From: Paenibacillus luteus
GTDB taxonomy: Bacteria; Bacillota; Bacilli; Paenibacillales; Paenibacillaceae
Direction of reading: 5' to 3'
NCBI RefSeq assembly: GCF_006542765.1
Contig: NZ_SKCD01000033.1
Location: 62,001 to 126,000 of the forward strand
DNA: 64,000 bases
The notes beneath the pieces are model-generated. The model worked only from the letters and a program-made list of their open reading frames with translations. It ran no database searches and was not told the origin of the DNA. The number at the start of each line of letters is the position of its first letter. Positions within the stretch are counted from its first letter, which is position 1. The position numbers and the translations under genes were made by a program. This document shows, piece after piece, positions 25,369-36,100 of this stretch.

Positions 25369-27176
25369 GGGCAGTCTCCTTTCTCGTGGTTTGGGTAAAT
25401 GGGAACGGCTTGCTCTGAAGCAAGAGTGAAGCGAATTGTCGTGCCTGCGCCAAGCTTACTATGTAGTTCGACTCTTGCCGCTCGGCCGAACATGAATCGG
25501 AACCTCAACCATACATTTTGCAAGCCGATGCCTTCCACGCGTTCATCTCGTTGTAAACGAGCTCTAAGTTTCTCCACTTCTTTCTCGGACATGCCTTGTC
25601 CGTCATCCTCAACCTCAATGAGTGGGCAACCGAGATCCGGATGGAACGCAACGCGAACAATAATGCGGCCTTCCTCTATCTTCTTGGGAAGTATGCCATG
25701 GAAGACGGCATTTTCGATTAACGGCTGGAGACTCAGCCGCGGAATCGGAAGCTTCGCCAGATTGACCTCAACCTCGGTTAACAGAACAACTTGATCTTTG
25801 TAGCGCATATTGATCAATTCGATGTAATCTGACAAATAACTCAACTCTTCCTGAAGCGGAACGTACTGGTTTTCATTCTCCATTGAATAACGCAGCATAG
25901 ACACAAGCCGCCCCATTAACGCATTGATGCGGTCATAGTCCTTAAGTATGGCGAACATACGAATCGTGTTTAAGGTATTGTACATAAAATGCGGATTGAT
26001 TTGGGACTGAAGCGCCCGTATCTCCAATCTGCGCTTTAAATTTTCGGAATGCTGCTGCTCTGCTAGCAGCTCTTGGATACGGATGGCCATCGTATTAAGC
26101 ATACGTCCGAGCTCCCCGATCTCATTGTTGGCGTAAACCTCGGAGCTGGCCTCAAAGCGTCCGCTCTTGAAGGCGGCGACCTGTCGTTTCATTGCTCTAA
26201 GCGGCCTGTATAGTCGATATCCAAAGCCTGCAATCGTCAGCGAACCGAACAGAATTAACAAAATCAGGACATATGTGACGGTTTGCCGAATCATATCGGC
26301 GTTTTTTGCAAGTTCAGCGGACGGGATTTCTGATACTACAATCCAGCGATCGTAAGTAGACGTTTGTTCCACGGAAATGATAGAGGTGCCTATAGAAAAT
26401 TGATCGGGTTTCCCAAGGGTATGCCATCTGTCCAGCAGGCGTTCAATCCGCAGCTCATCTTCGCTCTTTTCCAGCTTGCTGGTTGTAGCGATTGTCGCCC
26501 CTCCTGGTGTAAGTAAGGAAATCGATCCTGAACCCAGCTCGACATTCTGGATTTGTCGTCCATATTCCGTATTGTTTATGGCAATAACGAGCGCTCCCTT
26601 AACCTCTTCATAGGGATTAAGTGGAATCCGTCCGACATAGTAGGTCGTTTCTTCAAGGGCAGTATGCAGAGGCAAAGTGTCTTTGTCCAGAAATAATCCA
26701 GCCTTGCCCGACGATAGCAAAGCTTCGATAAGCGGCTTGTATGGAGATGCTTCAAGCGTTGCCGGTATATCGGAGGAAGACAGCACCTCTCCGCTTGCGG
26801 CAGAATAAACCATCATTCCTTTCAAATTTCCAATTACGGCTGATGTTGTGGACAACAAGGAGATTAGCTCGCGCTTGCGAACCACATCTTTGGAATAGAG
26901 TTCGGAAGGAGGGATGAGGGCATTCGGTATGCCCGGCATTCGCGAATATTGTCCAATAATTTCTTGAAGACGCTCCATAGACAATTCAATTCGGTCTATC
27001 GCCTGTTTCACAAGCTGGCTGTTCAATTGATTGACCTGTTCCTTGACCGTTGTGCCGGAGATGGAGATGGAGACATAGGACAGGGCCACTAGCGGAATGA
27101 TGGACAAGACGACCATAATGGCAATCATCTTGACGTAGAAGCTCTTGGTAAGGAAATGAATGAAGGGGGATATCAC
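25365..27176 (-). CDS. Sensor histidine kinase (YesM-like)
   Basis: 603 residues. One transmembrane helix near residues 13-35, an extracellular Cache-like sensing domain (about 36-295), a second helix near 300-320, a HAMP-like linker, then the His_kinase domain. The phospho-acceptor histidine lies in QSQINPHFMYNTLNTI near residue 398. The ATPase has LQPLIENAVFHG near 490, VEDDGQGM near 525 and GIGLQNVWLR near 552. YesM-type kinases sense extracellular oligosaccharides and signal to YesN-type regulators. The GTG start at 27176 has GAGGCGG upstream. It faces the importer operon across a 200-base divergent promoter region. Confidence 0.9.
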   Translation of the reverse strand: MISPFIHFLTKSFYVKMIAIMVVLSIIPLVALSYVSISISGTTVKEQVNQLNSQLVKQAIDRIELSMERLQEIIGQYSRMPGIPNALIPPSELYSKDVVRKRELISLLSTTSAVIGNLKGMMVYSAASGEVLSSSDIPATLEASPYKPLIEALLSSGKAGLFLDKDTLPLHTALEETTYYVGRIPLNPYEEVKGALVIAINNTEYGRQIQNVELGSGSISLLTPGGATIATTSKLEKSEDELRIERLLDRWHTLGKPDQFSIGTSIISVEQTSTYDRWIVVSEIPSAELAKNADMIRQTVTYVLILLILFGSLTIAGFGYRLYRPLRAMKRQVAAFKSGRFEASSEVYANNEIGELGRMLNTMAIRIQELLAEQQHSENLKRRLEIRALQSQINPHFMYNTLNTIRMFAILKDYDRINALMGRLVSMLRYSMENENQYVPLQEELSYLSDYIELINMRYKDQVVLLTEVEVNLAKLPIPRLSLQPLIENAVFHGILPKKIEEGRIIVRVAFHPDLGCPLIEVEDDGQGMSEKEVEKLRARLQRDERVEGIGLQNVWLRFRFMFGRAARVELHSKLGAGTTIRFTLASEQAVPIYPNHEKGDCP

Positions 27177-27299
27177 CTGTGCACCGCCTCTCCGCTTGCC
27201 TCGAAATCTATCCTGATTATAGTACAGTTGATCAAGGAGGTGCTAGATGTAATGGCTTACATCATAAAATCGGAGACACATTGAATCGAATTCGTCATG

Positions 27300-27327
27300 T
27301 TGCGAGTTGGACGATATCCATTATAAT
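27300..27327 (+). promoter_or_regulatory. Likely promoter of the sugar importer operon
   Basis: TTGCGA at 27300-27305, a 16-base spacer and a perfect TATAAT at 27322-27327, about 55 bases before the lipoprotein start. The weak -35 fits a promoter that needs the AraC-type activator encoded divergently. Confidence 0.55.
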
Positions 27328-27381
27328 CGCAATTGTAAGCACAATGGCCGGCCGGCTGAATTTGATAAACGGGGGATTAAT

Positions 27382-28950
27382 ATGGGACAAAAAAACAAAT
27401 GGGCGCTATTTATCCTATCAGTGGCAGTAGGCTCCGCTTTGGCGGGATGCTCCGGATCGGCCAACGAACCGACCGCAACAATGACTTCGGGAGGGGATTC
27501 CAAACAACCCGCACAAACGGAGGCTGCCTTGCCAACTTCTATTAAAGCAATGACAATTATATTCGGCACGCCGCCTGCCGAAGAGAATAACAAGGCGAGG
27601 GAGGATCTGGGCAACCGGGGAAATGTAGATTTAACGGTTTCCTTCGTACCAGCCGAGGCTTATCAGGACAAACTTTCGGTAGCTATTTCGGCCGAAAATT
27701 CCTTTGATCTACTGCTATTCGACCGTGGCAAGGATAATCAGTTCGTCAAGTTGGTTCAAATGGGTGCCTTTCATGACCTGACTCCTTATTTGGAGGGAGC
27801 ATCCAATCTGAACGAGATTGAAGATGCCGTATGGAGAAATATCAAAGTAGATGACAAGGTATACGGAATTCCAAGACCGCGAGGATTGTATGGAGGCGGA
27901 GAAGCCAGCTTTGCCATCCGCAAGGACTGGCTGGATCAATACAGCCTGCCTGTGCCTTCAACACTGGATGAACTTACGAATACTCTAAAAGTATTTCGGG
28001 AAAAAGATCCCGTGGGAGGCGGAAAAACGATACCACTCGTTATGGCAGGATTGGATGGCAGCTCATCTCCTGCTCCGTTTGCCGGGATCAGCCCGATTCA
28101 ATACGCATTTGGGGTACCCTTTGATTGGAAAGTCGAGAATGGCGAAGCGCTTCGCGATATCGAGACGCAGGAATACAAAAGCTTCATGAACTGGATGCGA
28201 GACGCATGGCAGCAGAACCTGATCGACAAGGACGCCCCAGTTCTGAAGAACCAGCAGCAGGCACAGGAGAAGTTTCTAGCGGGAACCGCCGGTGTATTCT
28301 CGGGCAATGCAACTATGCTTAACGAGTCCAATGTTGCCAAGCTCAAGCAAGCTGATCCGAATTCTGAAATCGTGATTATTGATTTGCTGGAAGGGCCTGA
28401 TGGCCACAAAGGTGTTTTGATGACGGCGGGTTATTATGGTCTTTGGGCGGTACCAAGCTCGGTGCCGAAGGAAAAGGTGCAAAAGATCGTTGATTTCCTT
28501 AATTTTACGGCTTCCGAGGAAAATGCGGTGTTTTCCAAAACTGGAGTCATCGGCGTCCATTCAAATGGTCTCAAGGACGGCGTGCTCGATCAGACGGAAG
28601 AACAGAAAAAACAATTTGAGCTGGACAAACCGGACACCTTTATGTTGGAAAATCGTTCGGATCCCTATATTTATGCTAATTCGAAAATGCCGGAAATACA
28701 TGTGGCGCAGAAGAAATCGCTCGATGCCATCAGCAAGTTCGGCATCGAGAACCCTTTCTTGAGCTATAGCTCTGCTACACTTGCCACCAATGCGGACAGC
28801 TACAAAAAAATCAATACAGCTTTGACAAGGTATGTACTCGGAGAAGTTGAGTGGGATGCGGTTCAGAAAGAAATTGACAGTTGGAGCGGCGGGGTTGGTG
28901 CGCAAATCAAACAGGAAATGATGGAGCAATACAACGCTGACCATAAATAA
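27382..28950 (+). CDS. Extracellular solute-binding lipoprotein (LipO-like)
   Basis: 522 residues. A lipoprotein signal peptide (KNKWALFILSVAVGSALAG-C, lipobox around residues 18-21) means the mature protein is lipid-anchored outside the membrane. The remainder is a family-1-type binding protein for oligosaccharides: LLLFDRGKDNQFVKL, VYGIPRPRGLYGG, IRKDWLDQYSLPVPSTLDEL and the later GYYGLWAVPSSVPKEKV blocks are typical. It should deliver a sugar polymer fragment to the two permeases that follow. ATG 27382 is chosen because the longer frame from 27307 would put a non-signal sequence before the lipobox. No ATPase gene is present, so a shared one such as MsmX is inferred. Confidence 0.9.
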   Translation: MGQKNKWALFILSVAVGSALAGCSGSANEPTATMTSGGDSKQPAQTEAALPTSIKAMTIIFGTPPAEENNKAREDLGNRGNVDLTVSFVPAEAYQDKLSVAISAENSFDLLLFDRGKDNQFVKLVQMGAFHDLTPYLEGASNLNEIEDAVWRNIKVDDKVYGIPRPRGLYGGGEASFAIRKDWLDQYSLPVPSTLDELTNTLKVFREKDPVGGGKTIPLVMAGLDGSSSPAPFAGISPIQYAFGVPFDWKVENGEALRDIETQEYKSFMNWMRDAWQQNLIDKDAPVLKNQQQAQEKFLAGTAGVFSGNATMLNESNVAKLKQADPNSEIVIIDLLEGPDGHKGVLMTAGYYGLWAVPSSVPKEKVQKIVDFLNFTASEENAVFSKTGVIGVHSNGLKDGVLDQTEEQKKQFELDKPDTFMLENRSDPYIYANSKMPEIHVAQKKSLDAISKFGIENPFLSYSSATLATNADSYKKINTALTRYVLGEVEWDAVQKEIDSWSGGVGAQIKQEMMEQYNADHK

Positions 28951-28963
28951 AGAAGTGGTATTC

Positions 28964-28990
28964 GGACGCAACGGAGGCTCTGTTGCGTCC
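28964..28990 (+). terminator. Intercistronic hairpin after the binding-protein gene
   Basis: GGACGCAAC at 28964-28972 pairs perfectly with GTTGCGTCC at 28982-28990, with an inner GAG/CTC pairing and no T-tract. It probably stabilises or attenuates the transcript so that binding protein exceeds permease. Confidence 0.65.
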
Positions 28991-29012
28991 GTGGATGGGG
29001 GAGGTTGTTGCA

Positions 29013-29924
29013 ATGTTGGAGAGAACGCGTAGACTGGGATGGCCTGGAAAATTATTGCCTTATTACGTGCTGGCCGCGCCGGGTATCGCTTACTTTCTTA
29101 TCTTTCATTACACTCCGATGTGGGGGCTATTGCTTGCCTTCAAGGATTACAGCCCTTTCATCGGAATATGGAACAGTCCGTGGTCGGGATTCGAACATTT
29201 CAGGCATTTTTTCAGTACCAATGATTTTTGGAATCTCCTTCGCAATACATTGTTGATCAGTTTTTATAATTTAGCGGTTTTTTTCCCGACAACGATTGTT
29301 CTCGCCATTATGATGAACGAAGTGGCTCAACGATGGTTCAAGCGTTTGGCTCAAACGGTTGTCTATCTCCCTCACTTTTTATCCTGGGTGGTTATATACG
29401 GCATGACCATTACGTTTTTTGGACCATCTGGCGTTATTAATCATTGGCTTGAGGCCGGGTTTGGCATGAATTTCAAATTTCTGATCAGCAACGAGTGGTT
29501 TCGACCGCTTGTGGTGTTCCAAGCCATATGGAAGGATGCCGGCTGGGGAACCGTTATTTTACTTGCTGCGCTCGCCGGGATCAATCCCGAGCTATACGAA
29601 GCAGCCAAGGTGGATGGGGCCGGCCGCTTTCGTACAATCTGGCATATCACACTGCCAGGCATGAAGTCGACGATAGTCATTTTACTGCTTCTGCAGCTTG
29701 GCTCGTCTATGGATACAAATTTTATGCAAATTTTTCTGATGGCCAACAGCTTGAATCTCGATGTGTCCAACGTCTTTGATCTATATGTATACCGCGTCGG
29801 CTTGCAACAGTTTAACTACAGCTACGCTATTACGGCAGGTCTGTTTAAGTCGGCGGCCAGTCTGATTCTCGTGCTTGGCGCCAACTATGCAGTCAGAAAA
29901 ATGGGCGAAGACGGCATCTTCTAG
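29013..29924 (+). CDS. Sugar ABC transporter permease, LplB type
   Basis: 303 residues with six transmembrane helices. The N-terminus has LLPYYVLAAPGIAYFLIFHY and MWGLLLAFKDYSPFIGIWNSPW, characteristic of LplB-type permeases. The EAA loop that docks the ATPase is ELYEAAKVDGAGRFRTIWHI near residue 198. ATG 29013 is chosen because GGGGGAGG lies about 10 bases upstream. The open frame begins earlier, at 28983, without such a site. It pairs with the next gene to make the heterodimeric channel. Confidence 0.88.
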   Translation: MLERTRRLGWPGKLLPYYVLAAPGIAYFLIFHYTPMWGLLLAFKDYSPFIGIWNSPWSGFEHFRHFFSTNDFWNLLRNTLLISFYNLAVFFPTTIVLAIMMNEVAQRWFKRLAQTVVYLPHFLSWVVIYGMTITFFGPSGVINHWLEAGFGMNFKFLISNEWFRPLVVFQAIWKDAGWGTVILLAALAGINPELYEAAKVDGAGRFRTIWHITLPGMKSTIVILLLLQLGSSMDTNFMQIFLMANSLNLDVSNVFDLYVYRVGLQQFNYSYAITAGLFKSAASLILVLGANYAVRKMGEDGIF

Positions 29925-29939
29925 GGAGGTGGGAGCACA

Positions 29940-30806
29940 TTGATAAAGGTGAAGTGGTTCGACACCTTAAACGCGTTTTTTCTAGTGCTAATAGGGTTGT
30001 CTGTTTTAATTCCGTTTGTATACATTACCGCTGTTTCTTTTAGTCCACCATCAGAGTCGCTTGGGGGCCGGTTTTATTTGTGGCCGAAGGAATGGTCCTT
30101 TGCCGCCTATGACTATTTGTTTCATGCCCGTAACTTTATCAGATCCTTACAAAACTCGGTTGTCATAACGGTGCTGGGAACCTGTGTGAATTTGCTGATT
30201 TCCATTACGTTAAGCTACGCGCTGTCGAAGAGGTTTGTACCCGGCCGCCGAATCGCACTGTTGTTCATTTTTTTTACGATGATCTTCCATGGCGGGATGA
30301 TTCCGAGCTATCTCGTCGTCAAGAGCTTGGGGCTTATCGATTCGTATTGGGCCATTATTCTTCCGGCTGCAACGAGCGCTTTTAACATTATGGTCATCCG
30401 AACCTTTTTCCAAAGCTTACCGGAAAGTTTGGATGAAGCAGCTCGGATTGATGGGGCGGGGGAGTTTCGTATCCTGCTTTCTGTTGTGCTTCCGTTATCC
30501 AAACCAATTATTGCGACATTTGCATTGTTTTTTATGGTGCAATACTGGAATGAATTTTTTTCTGCCATTATTTATTTAAATGATTCCAGAGATTGGCCGA
30601 TCCAGCCGTTGCTTCGTCAGATGGTGGCGATCAGCGCCTCGAACATCTCGGCTGACGCTGCTCTGGATGCACAGCTTGCAGTGAGTCTCGGTCCCAATGT
30701 GCAGAATGCTGCGATTTTGCTGGCCATGTTGCCAATTGTAGCTGTGTATCCGTTTCTGCAGAAATATTTTGCTAAAGGCGCCATGCTTGGCTCAATCAAG
30801 GAATAG
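29940..30806 (+). CDS. Sugar ABC transporter permease, YtcP/LplC type
   Basis: 288 residues, six membrane helices. AVSFSPPSESLGGRFYLWPK near residue 32 and the EAA loop SLDEAARIDGAGEFRILLSV near 168 identify the carbohydrate-uptake MalG-like family. The ending LPIVAVYPFLQKYFAKGAMLGSIKE is the usual C-terminus of this subgroup. The TTG start has GGGAGGTGGGAG upstream. It follows the first permease by 15 bases and precedes the lyase by 46, so they form one operon. Confidence 0.9.
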   Translation: MIKVKWFDTLNAFFLVLIGLSVLIPFVYITAVSFSPPSESLGGRFYLWPKEWSFAAYDYLFHARNFIRSLQNSVVITVLGTCVNLLISITLSYALSKRFVPGRRIALLFIFFTMIFHGGMIPSYLVVKSLGLIDSYWAIILPAATSAFNIMVIRTFFQSLPESLDEAARIDGAGEFRILLSVVLPLSKPIIATFALFFMVQYWNEFFSAIIYLNDSRDWPIQPLLRQMVAISASNISADAALDAQLAVSLGPNVQNAAILLAMLPIVAVYPFLQKYFAKGAMLGSIKE

Positions 30807-30852
30807 CTTCTAAATTTCGAATGTATGGATTTCTTATGCAAGGAGTGATAAA

Positions 30853-33057
30853 GTGCCTGGTACATTGGAATACCGCCATGTAAGACATGACCCGCGTTAC
30901 ACGCAAGAGCTTATGCCAGATGACTACTTTCTTGCACAGGAGCTGCGGCTGGAGCGTCCAGGGATGGAGGAAGTTGCGGAGCGAATCGAGCAAAGAGATG
31001 TGATGGGCGCTCGCGATGCTTATTTGCGGAATATCCGATTTGGAGTAGAAAAACGCTATTATTACGGCTTCGACGATATTTCGACATTATTTGAAGTTGC
31101 CCGGACGCATTATCAACATGACGAGGAAGCTCGTCGGGCCATCGAGGAAGCCGATCGTATTACGGAAGGTGATATTCCGCTGTATAAGGAGCGCCGGGCG
31201 TCCTTCGAGGGAGGGGTATACGATTGGAATAGCTCTCTTCACGATAGCTCCCAGTATCAGCTGCACCTGGTCCGCTTTAGTTATGTGAAATATCTAGTTC
31301 GAGCTTACGGTTTGACCGGCGATGAGAAGTATGCGCAGTGCTTTAATGAAATGATGGATCATTTTTTTAGTGATAATCCGATGCCGATGGACAGCACATT
31401 CCGTTGGCATATCTGCACATGGGATCCGTTGTCGACCGGCATCAGAATGTTTACTCTTGCAGAGCCGTTTGTTGTTTTCTTTGATTCGCCCGCTTTCCTG
31501 CCGGAAGTGAAGTTAAAGATGATTAAGGCATTTCAGCAGCACGGTCGTTATGTGCGGCAATACCTGGCGGCTAGCGGCAACCATGTGTGCACACAGTTGC
31601 GCGGTCTGGTCCAGATAGCTTTGCTGCTGCCGGAGCTTAAGGAGTCGGAGGAATGGCTGAACCTGGCTTTGGAGCAATTGCCGGGCTCCACGCTTGGCAA
31701 TTTGTATGAAGACGGCGTTCAATTCGAAGCGAGTCCCAGTTACCATGTCGTTGTAATGAGGGATTTGTACGAACTGGTACCGTTGCTCGAAGCGCATGCT
31801 CTGGAGGCAGTGCCTTATCGCGAAATGCTGGAGAAGATGTACGAGGTGCTGATGCATCTGATCGCTCCGGATGGTCATTTGGCCAAATTCGGAGATACGG
31901 ATGTGCACGCCGACAACGAAATCAGCGACGCAATGTGCCTTGGCGCCTATCTGTTTGAGCGAGGAGACTTCAAGTCGCTGGGCGACTCCCGGCTGCCATT
32001 TTCTCTATTGTGGCGGCTGGGCCCCACCGCTGTTCACCTCTATGAAGGTCTGATCTCCACGCCGCCAGTGCGTACCTCTGCGTGTTTCCCTATCGGTGGT
32101 TACCTGATGTCTCGCCAAAGCTGGGATCGAAACGCCATGTACATGGCAATGCGGGCGGGCGTTGGCATCCATGGTCATGCGCATTCTGATGCACTTAGTC
32201 TAATTCTCTACGCCAATGGGAGAGAGATCGTCGTGGATTCGGGATCTGGCGTGTACGAGTGGAACAAGGAACGCAAATATATGGTATCTACACGGGCCCA
32301 TAATACGGTTGTTGTGGACGGGCAGGATCAGCATGTGCGCAGCCTTCACTGGATTGCGCCTCCGACTGCGGCATGTCGGATATGGAATTATCGGAGCGAG
32401 GCACAATATGATTACTTTTACGCAAGTCATTACGGCTACACGAGGTATGATGATCCTGTCATCCACTCCCGGAAGGTGCTGTTTGTCAAAAATCGTTACT
32501 GGTTGATCGTGGATCTGTTCGAGGCCCGGGAATGGCATAATTATGAGCAATATTATCACTTGCCCAGTGGAGAAGCCATTGGCGACTGGGACAAACGGCA
32601 GTTTCGGACGGCGGAGGCAGGAGCCAATGTTCTTATCGCATATCCTCCTGCTGCTGCTGAGGAGCGGCTGTCGCTGGAGTCCGGTCTTCTGTTCCGTCAA
32701 GGAGGATATAAACCAAATCCGGTTGTAAAACGCTCTATGTTCGCTGCCGGCAAATTGGTGATGGAAACACTTGTTGTTCCATTCGGAGAGAGTATTCCGC
32801 GGCTTGCAATGACACGGCTGCCTGTGCAGCGGAACGGTAGCGAACTGCCTGCAAGTGAAGCGACGGCACTGCTGATTGAAGGGGAAGAATGGCGCGATCA
32901 AATATGCTTGTATCATGGCAATTATCGCGTCACATCGTACCTCAATGCTTCAGGAAGCACGGTCGATCCTGCGTTGCTGCCGGAGCCAGAGCCGATTGGC
33001 GAGCTGCTTTTCGACGGAAAACAGTACCGCGATAGTGTGGTGGTACATGTAGGATGA
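30853..33057 (+). CDS. Heparinase II/III-family polysaccharide lyase
   Basis: 734 residues without a signal peptide, so it probably acts on imported oligosaccharides. An N-terminal alpha/alpha-toroid (about residues 40-390) is followed by the beta-sandwich Hepar_II/III domain. The most diagnostic segment is near residues 440-495: IHGHAHSDALSLILYANG, then VDSGSG, then STRAHNTVVVDGQDQH. Family lyases cleave uronic-acid-containing chains (heparin, alginate, oligo-ulvan and others) by beta-elimination with Tyr/His. The exact polymer is not readable. GTG at 30853 has AAGGAGTGAT. It is the enzymatic partner of the importer in this locus. Confidence 0.83.
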   Translation: MPGTLEYRHVRHDPRYTQELMPDDYFLAQELRLERPGMEEVAERIEQRDVMGARDAYLRNIRFGVEKRYYYGFDDISTLFEVARTHYQHDEEARRAIEEADRITEGDIPLYKERRASFEGGVYDWNSSLHDSSQYQLHLVRFSYVKYLVRAYGLTGDEKYAQCFNEMMDHFFSDNPMPMDSTFRWHICTWDPLSTGIRMFTLAEPFVVFFDSPAFLPEVKLKMIKAFQQHGRYVRQYLAASGNHVCTQLRGLVQIALLLPELKESEEWLNLALEQLPGSTLGNLYEDGVQFEASPSYHVVVMRDLYELVPLLEAHALEAVPYREMLEKMYEVLMHLIAPDGHLAKFGDTDVHADNEISDAMCLGAYLFERGDFKSLGDSRLPFSLLWRLGPTAVHLYEGLISTPPVRTSACFPIGGYLMSRQSWDRNAMYMAMRAGVGIHGHAHSDALSLILYANGREIVVDSGSGVYEWNKERKYMVSTRAHNTVVVDGQDQHVRSLHWIAPPTAACRIWNYRSEAQYDYFYASHYGYTRYDDPVIHSRKVLFVKNRYWLIVDLFEAREWHNYEQYYHLPSGEAIGDWDKRQFRTAEAGANVLIAYPPAAAEERLSLESGLLFRQGGYKPNPVVKRSMFAAGKLVMETLVVPFGESIPRLAMTRLPVQRNGSELPASEATALLIEGEEWRDQICLYHGNYRVTSYLNASGSTVDPALLPEPEPIGELLFDGKQYRDSVVVHVG

Positions 33058-33065
33058 CTGACAAA

Positions 33066-33087
33066 AGAGGCCGGCATCCTTCGGCCT
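33066..33087 (+). terminator. Hairpin between lyase and beta-helix genes
   Basis: GAGGCCG pairs with CGGCCTC around an 8-base loop. There is no T-tract, so partial termination or mRNA stabilisation is more likely than a full stop. Confidence 0.4.
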
Positions 33088-33135
33088 CAGGCCTCCGTTT
33101 ATTAATAACCAATTTTATTAAAGGAGTGTTATGTT

Positions 33136-36100
33136 ATGAGAAGAAAGTCGGGTAAAGGTCTATCGCTTGTGCTTGTGTTAACGCTTTTGTTATCGGTAAT
33201 AATGGAAGCGGTTCCATCTTCTCAAACAGCGTTTGCTGCCGAGCAAGCGAGTTATTACGTGTCCCCGGACGGAGACGATAGCCATCCCGGTACTTTGGAA
33301 CAGCCGTTTAGAACCATTGAGAAGGCCCGCGATGTCATACGTGGCATCAATGACAATATGACGGGCGATATTACGGTTTATATACGGGGGGGGCACTTAC
33401 CGCGTTGATTCTTCAATCGATTTCGGTTCGGAGGATTCGGGAACCAACGGCTGGAAGATCCGGTATACTGCATACAATGGGGAACAGCCCATGATTAGCG
33501 GAGGAGTCGAACTGACCGGATGGACGGCTATCGGCGGCAATATATACAGTACGCCTGTCCCGGCGGGCGCAGATTTCAGACAAGTCTACGTCAACGATCG
33601 AAGAGCCGAACTCGCCAGAACGCCCAATACCGGAAGCTATTACACAATTGCTTCCTATGATGAAGCGAATAAGAAAGTGGCGGTTCGGACAGAGGATCTG
33701 AACCCTGCCTGGAGCGGATTTGAAAGCACGGTTTCTATGGTTCACCTTAATGAATGGGTGGACAGCATTCTACGGGTCAGTGATAGCGAGACGAGTGGCG
33801 AACTGACCACATTGACCTTCAAAGACCCCGAACGAGGTGCATTGTTTGGACGTCTTTATCCGGAGAAGGTGGGGGAGCGACAGAAATATTACTGGATAAA
33901 CTCGTATGACTTTCTCGATGCAGAAGGAGAATGGTTTCTGGATAAAAACCAGAACACACTCTATTACAAGCTGCGCGCAGACGAGGATATCGCGACGATA
34001 AATGTGGTTATTCCGCAAACGGAAACGCTGATGAAGCTTGTGGGCACGTCGACAACAAATACGGTACATGACATCGAGATATATGGAATCGCTTTCATGC
34101 ATACGAACTGGACGGTTCCGAATAATGGGTATTCGAATGTGCAAGCTGGACTTCCCAGATCTATTGTACGGCCAGGATATATCGAAAGACCAGGCTCACC
34201 TGGCGTTTTACTCAAGAATGCAAGCAATATCTCGATTATACGTTCTAAGTTTATATTGCTTGGGTCTACCGGACTTGATATTTATACAGGGACCAGAGAT
34301 ATTAATATAAGCGGAAACATAATCTCAGATATCGCAGGCACCGGAATCATTGTATCCAAATTGACGGAATTCCCCTATGGGTATGCTGATATGTGGAATC
34401 CCGTCGATCCGCTGGAGCCTGCGCAATTAATTAATATCGAGAACAATTATATTACTAGGGTAGCACAAGATTATTATGGAGCTGTCGGGATTCTAATTGG
34501 ATACGCAAGGAGTTGCTTCATTGGGCATAACCAACTCAGCGATCTTCCGTATACCGGCATCAGCGTGGGTTGGGGCTGGAGCAATGCGGACAGTGTGCTG
34601 AGCGATAATATCGTAGAAGCGAACTATATGTATAACGTTGTTAATATGATGGCGGATGGTGGTGCCATATACACGCTCTCCAAAAATTCGAACAGTCGGA
34701 TTCAGGACAATTATATACACGATTTGTATCGCAATAAAGACACGGGTATGACTTATCCGGTTCGAGGTATTTACCTGGATCAGGGTAGCGAAGAGTTTAC
34801 GATTGTCAACAATGTGGTACACAATGTACCGGAAGTGCTCGGTGGGCATTTGGACCATAATGTAATTGTCCCCAATACCAAGACAGATGCCGAGATTATT
34901 GCGGCTGCCGGAATCGAGCCTGCCTTCAGGGATATCATTCCAGGCGTTATTCGTCATGACTCAAATGTCGATTGGGTGGCAGCCGGGAATGATATCGTTA
35001 GCCTAAGTGGCACGGTGACGCTGGCGGATCAGGCTGCGGACACGGTAACGGCATCCGTGTACCGTAATGGTACAGAGTTGCTGTGGAGCGCCGAAACGAA
35101 TCAGGCAGGAGCCCAGTATGATCTATATCTGGAACTGGAACCGGGCGATACAATCAGCTTTGCAGCGGCTAGAGGAGAAACGGCTGCCGATGAGGATGCA
35201 ATATGGAACTCGCTTATTGTTAGTCGCATCTTTTCACCTCAACTTATCATTACGGACGTGGATGCGGGATTTAAACAAGTCGGTGAAGCTTTGATTGACG
35301 ACATTACTAGTATTATTACTGTGTTTGTCGAGGAGGATACAAATCTTGCGAGTTTGGATCCCGTATTTTTCTCTCCCCGGGGCACAGTGGTTGAACCCGC
35401 TCCGAACGAGACGGTAGATTTTAGTGGAACGGTGGTGTATCGCGTAACTAAGGAAGCGTCTCTGGAACTGGGAGGAGCGAAGCGATACAGAGACTGGAAA
35501 GTAAATATAGTGAAAAAAAGCGAAAAATTGAATATTAGAGGTTATAACATCGCAAATTCACTTGCGGATACAGACGGTTGGTATATGTCGACAGGAGGTA
35601 CAAAAACGGCCGGAGTGGACAGTCTTACGCTGAGCAACGGTTATGCGATCTATCAGGGCGAAACATTTGGAAACGAGCTGCTGGAGTTTAACATGAAGCC
35701 AAGTCAATCGGGCTGGCCGAGTATTACGCTGAGAAATCAGAGTGCGACGGCTAGTGGTATCGGCGGTGACAGCGCGAGCTATATTGTCGTCATCCGGCCA
35801 GAAGCCATTGAGTTGCACCGGTTCAATCAAGGCGTGCGAACCGTATTTTACGGTAATTTGGATGGATATACAAGTCTGTACGGAGATGAAATCCCGAACA
35901 CGGTTTTCGATTATTCGAGGGACAATCACGTGCAGGTAGGGGCAATTAATACGGAGGATGGCGTTCGACTAATCATGAACGTCAACGGTCAGAACGTCTT
36001 CGATTGTATCGACAGCGAGCCGGGACGTATAGTGTCCGAGGGATATTTCGGCACATATCAGGCAGGCAGCGTCATTAAACTTGCCGTGGCTCCGGCAATT

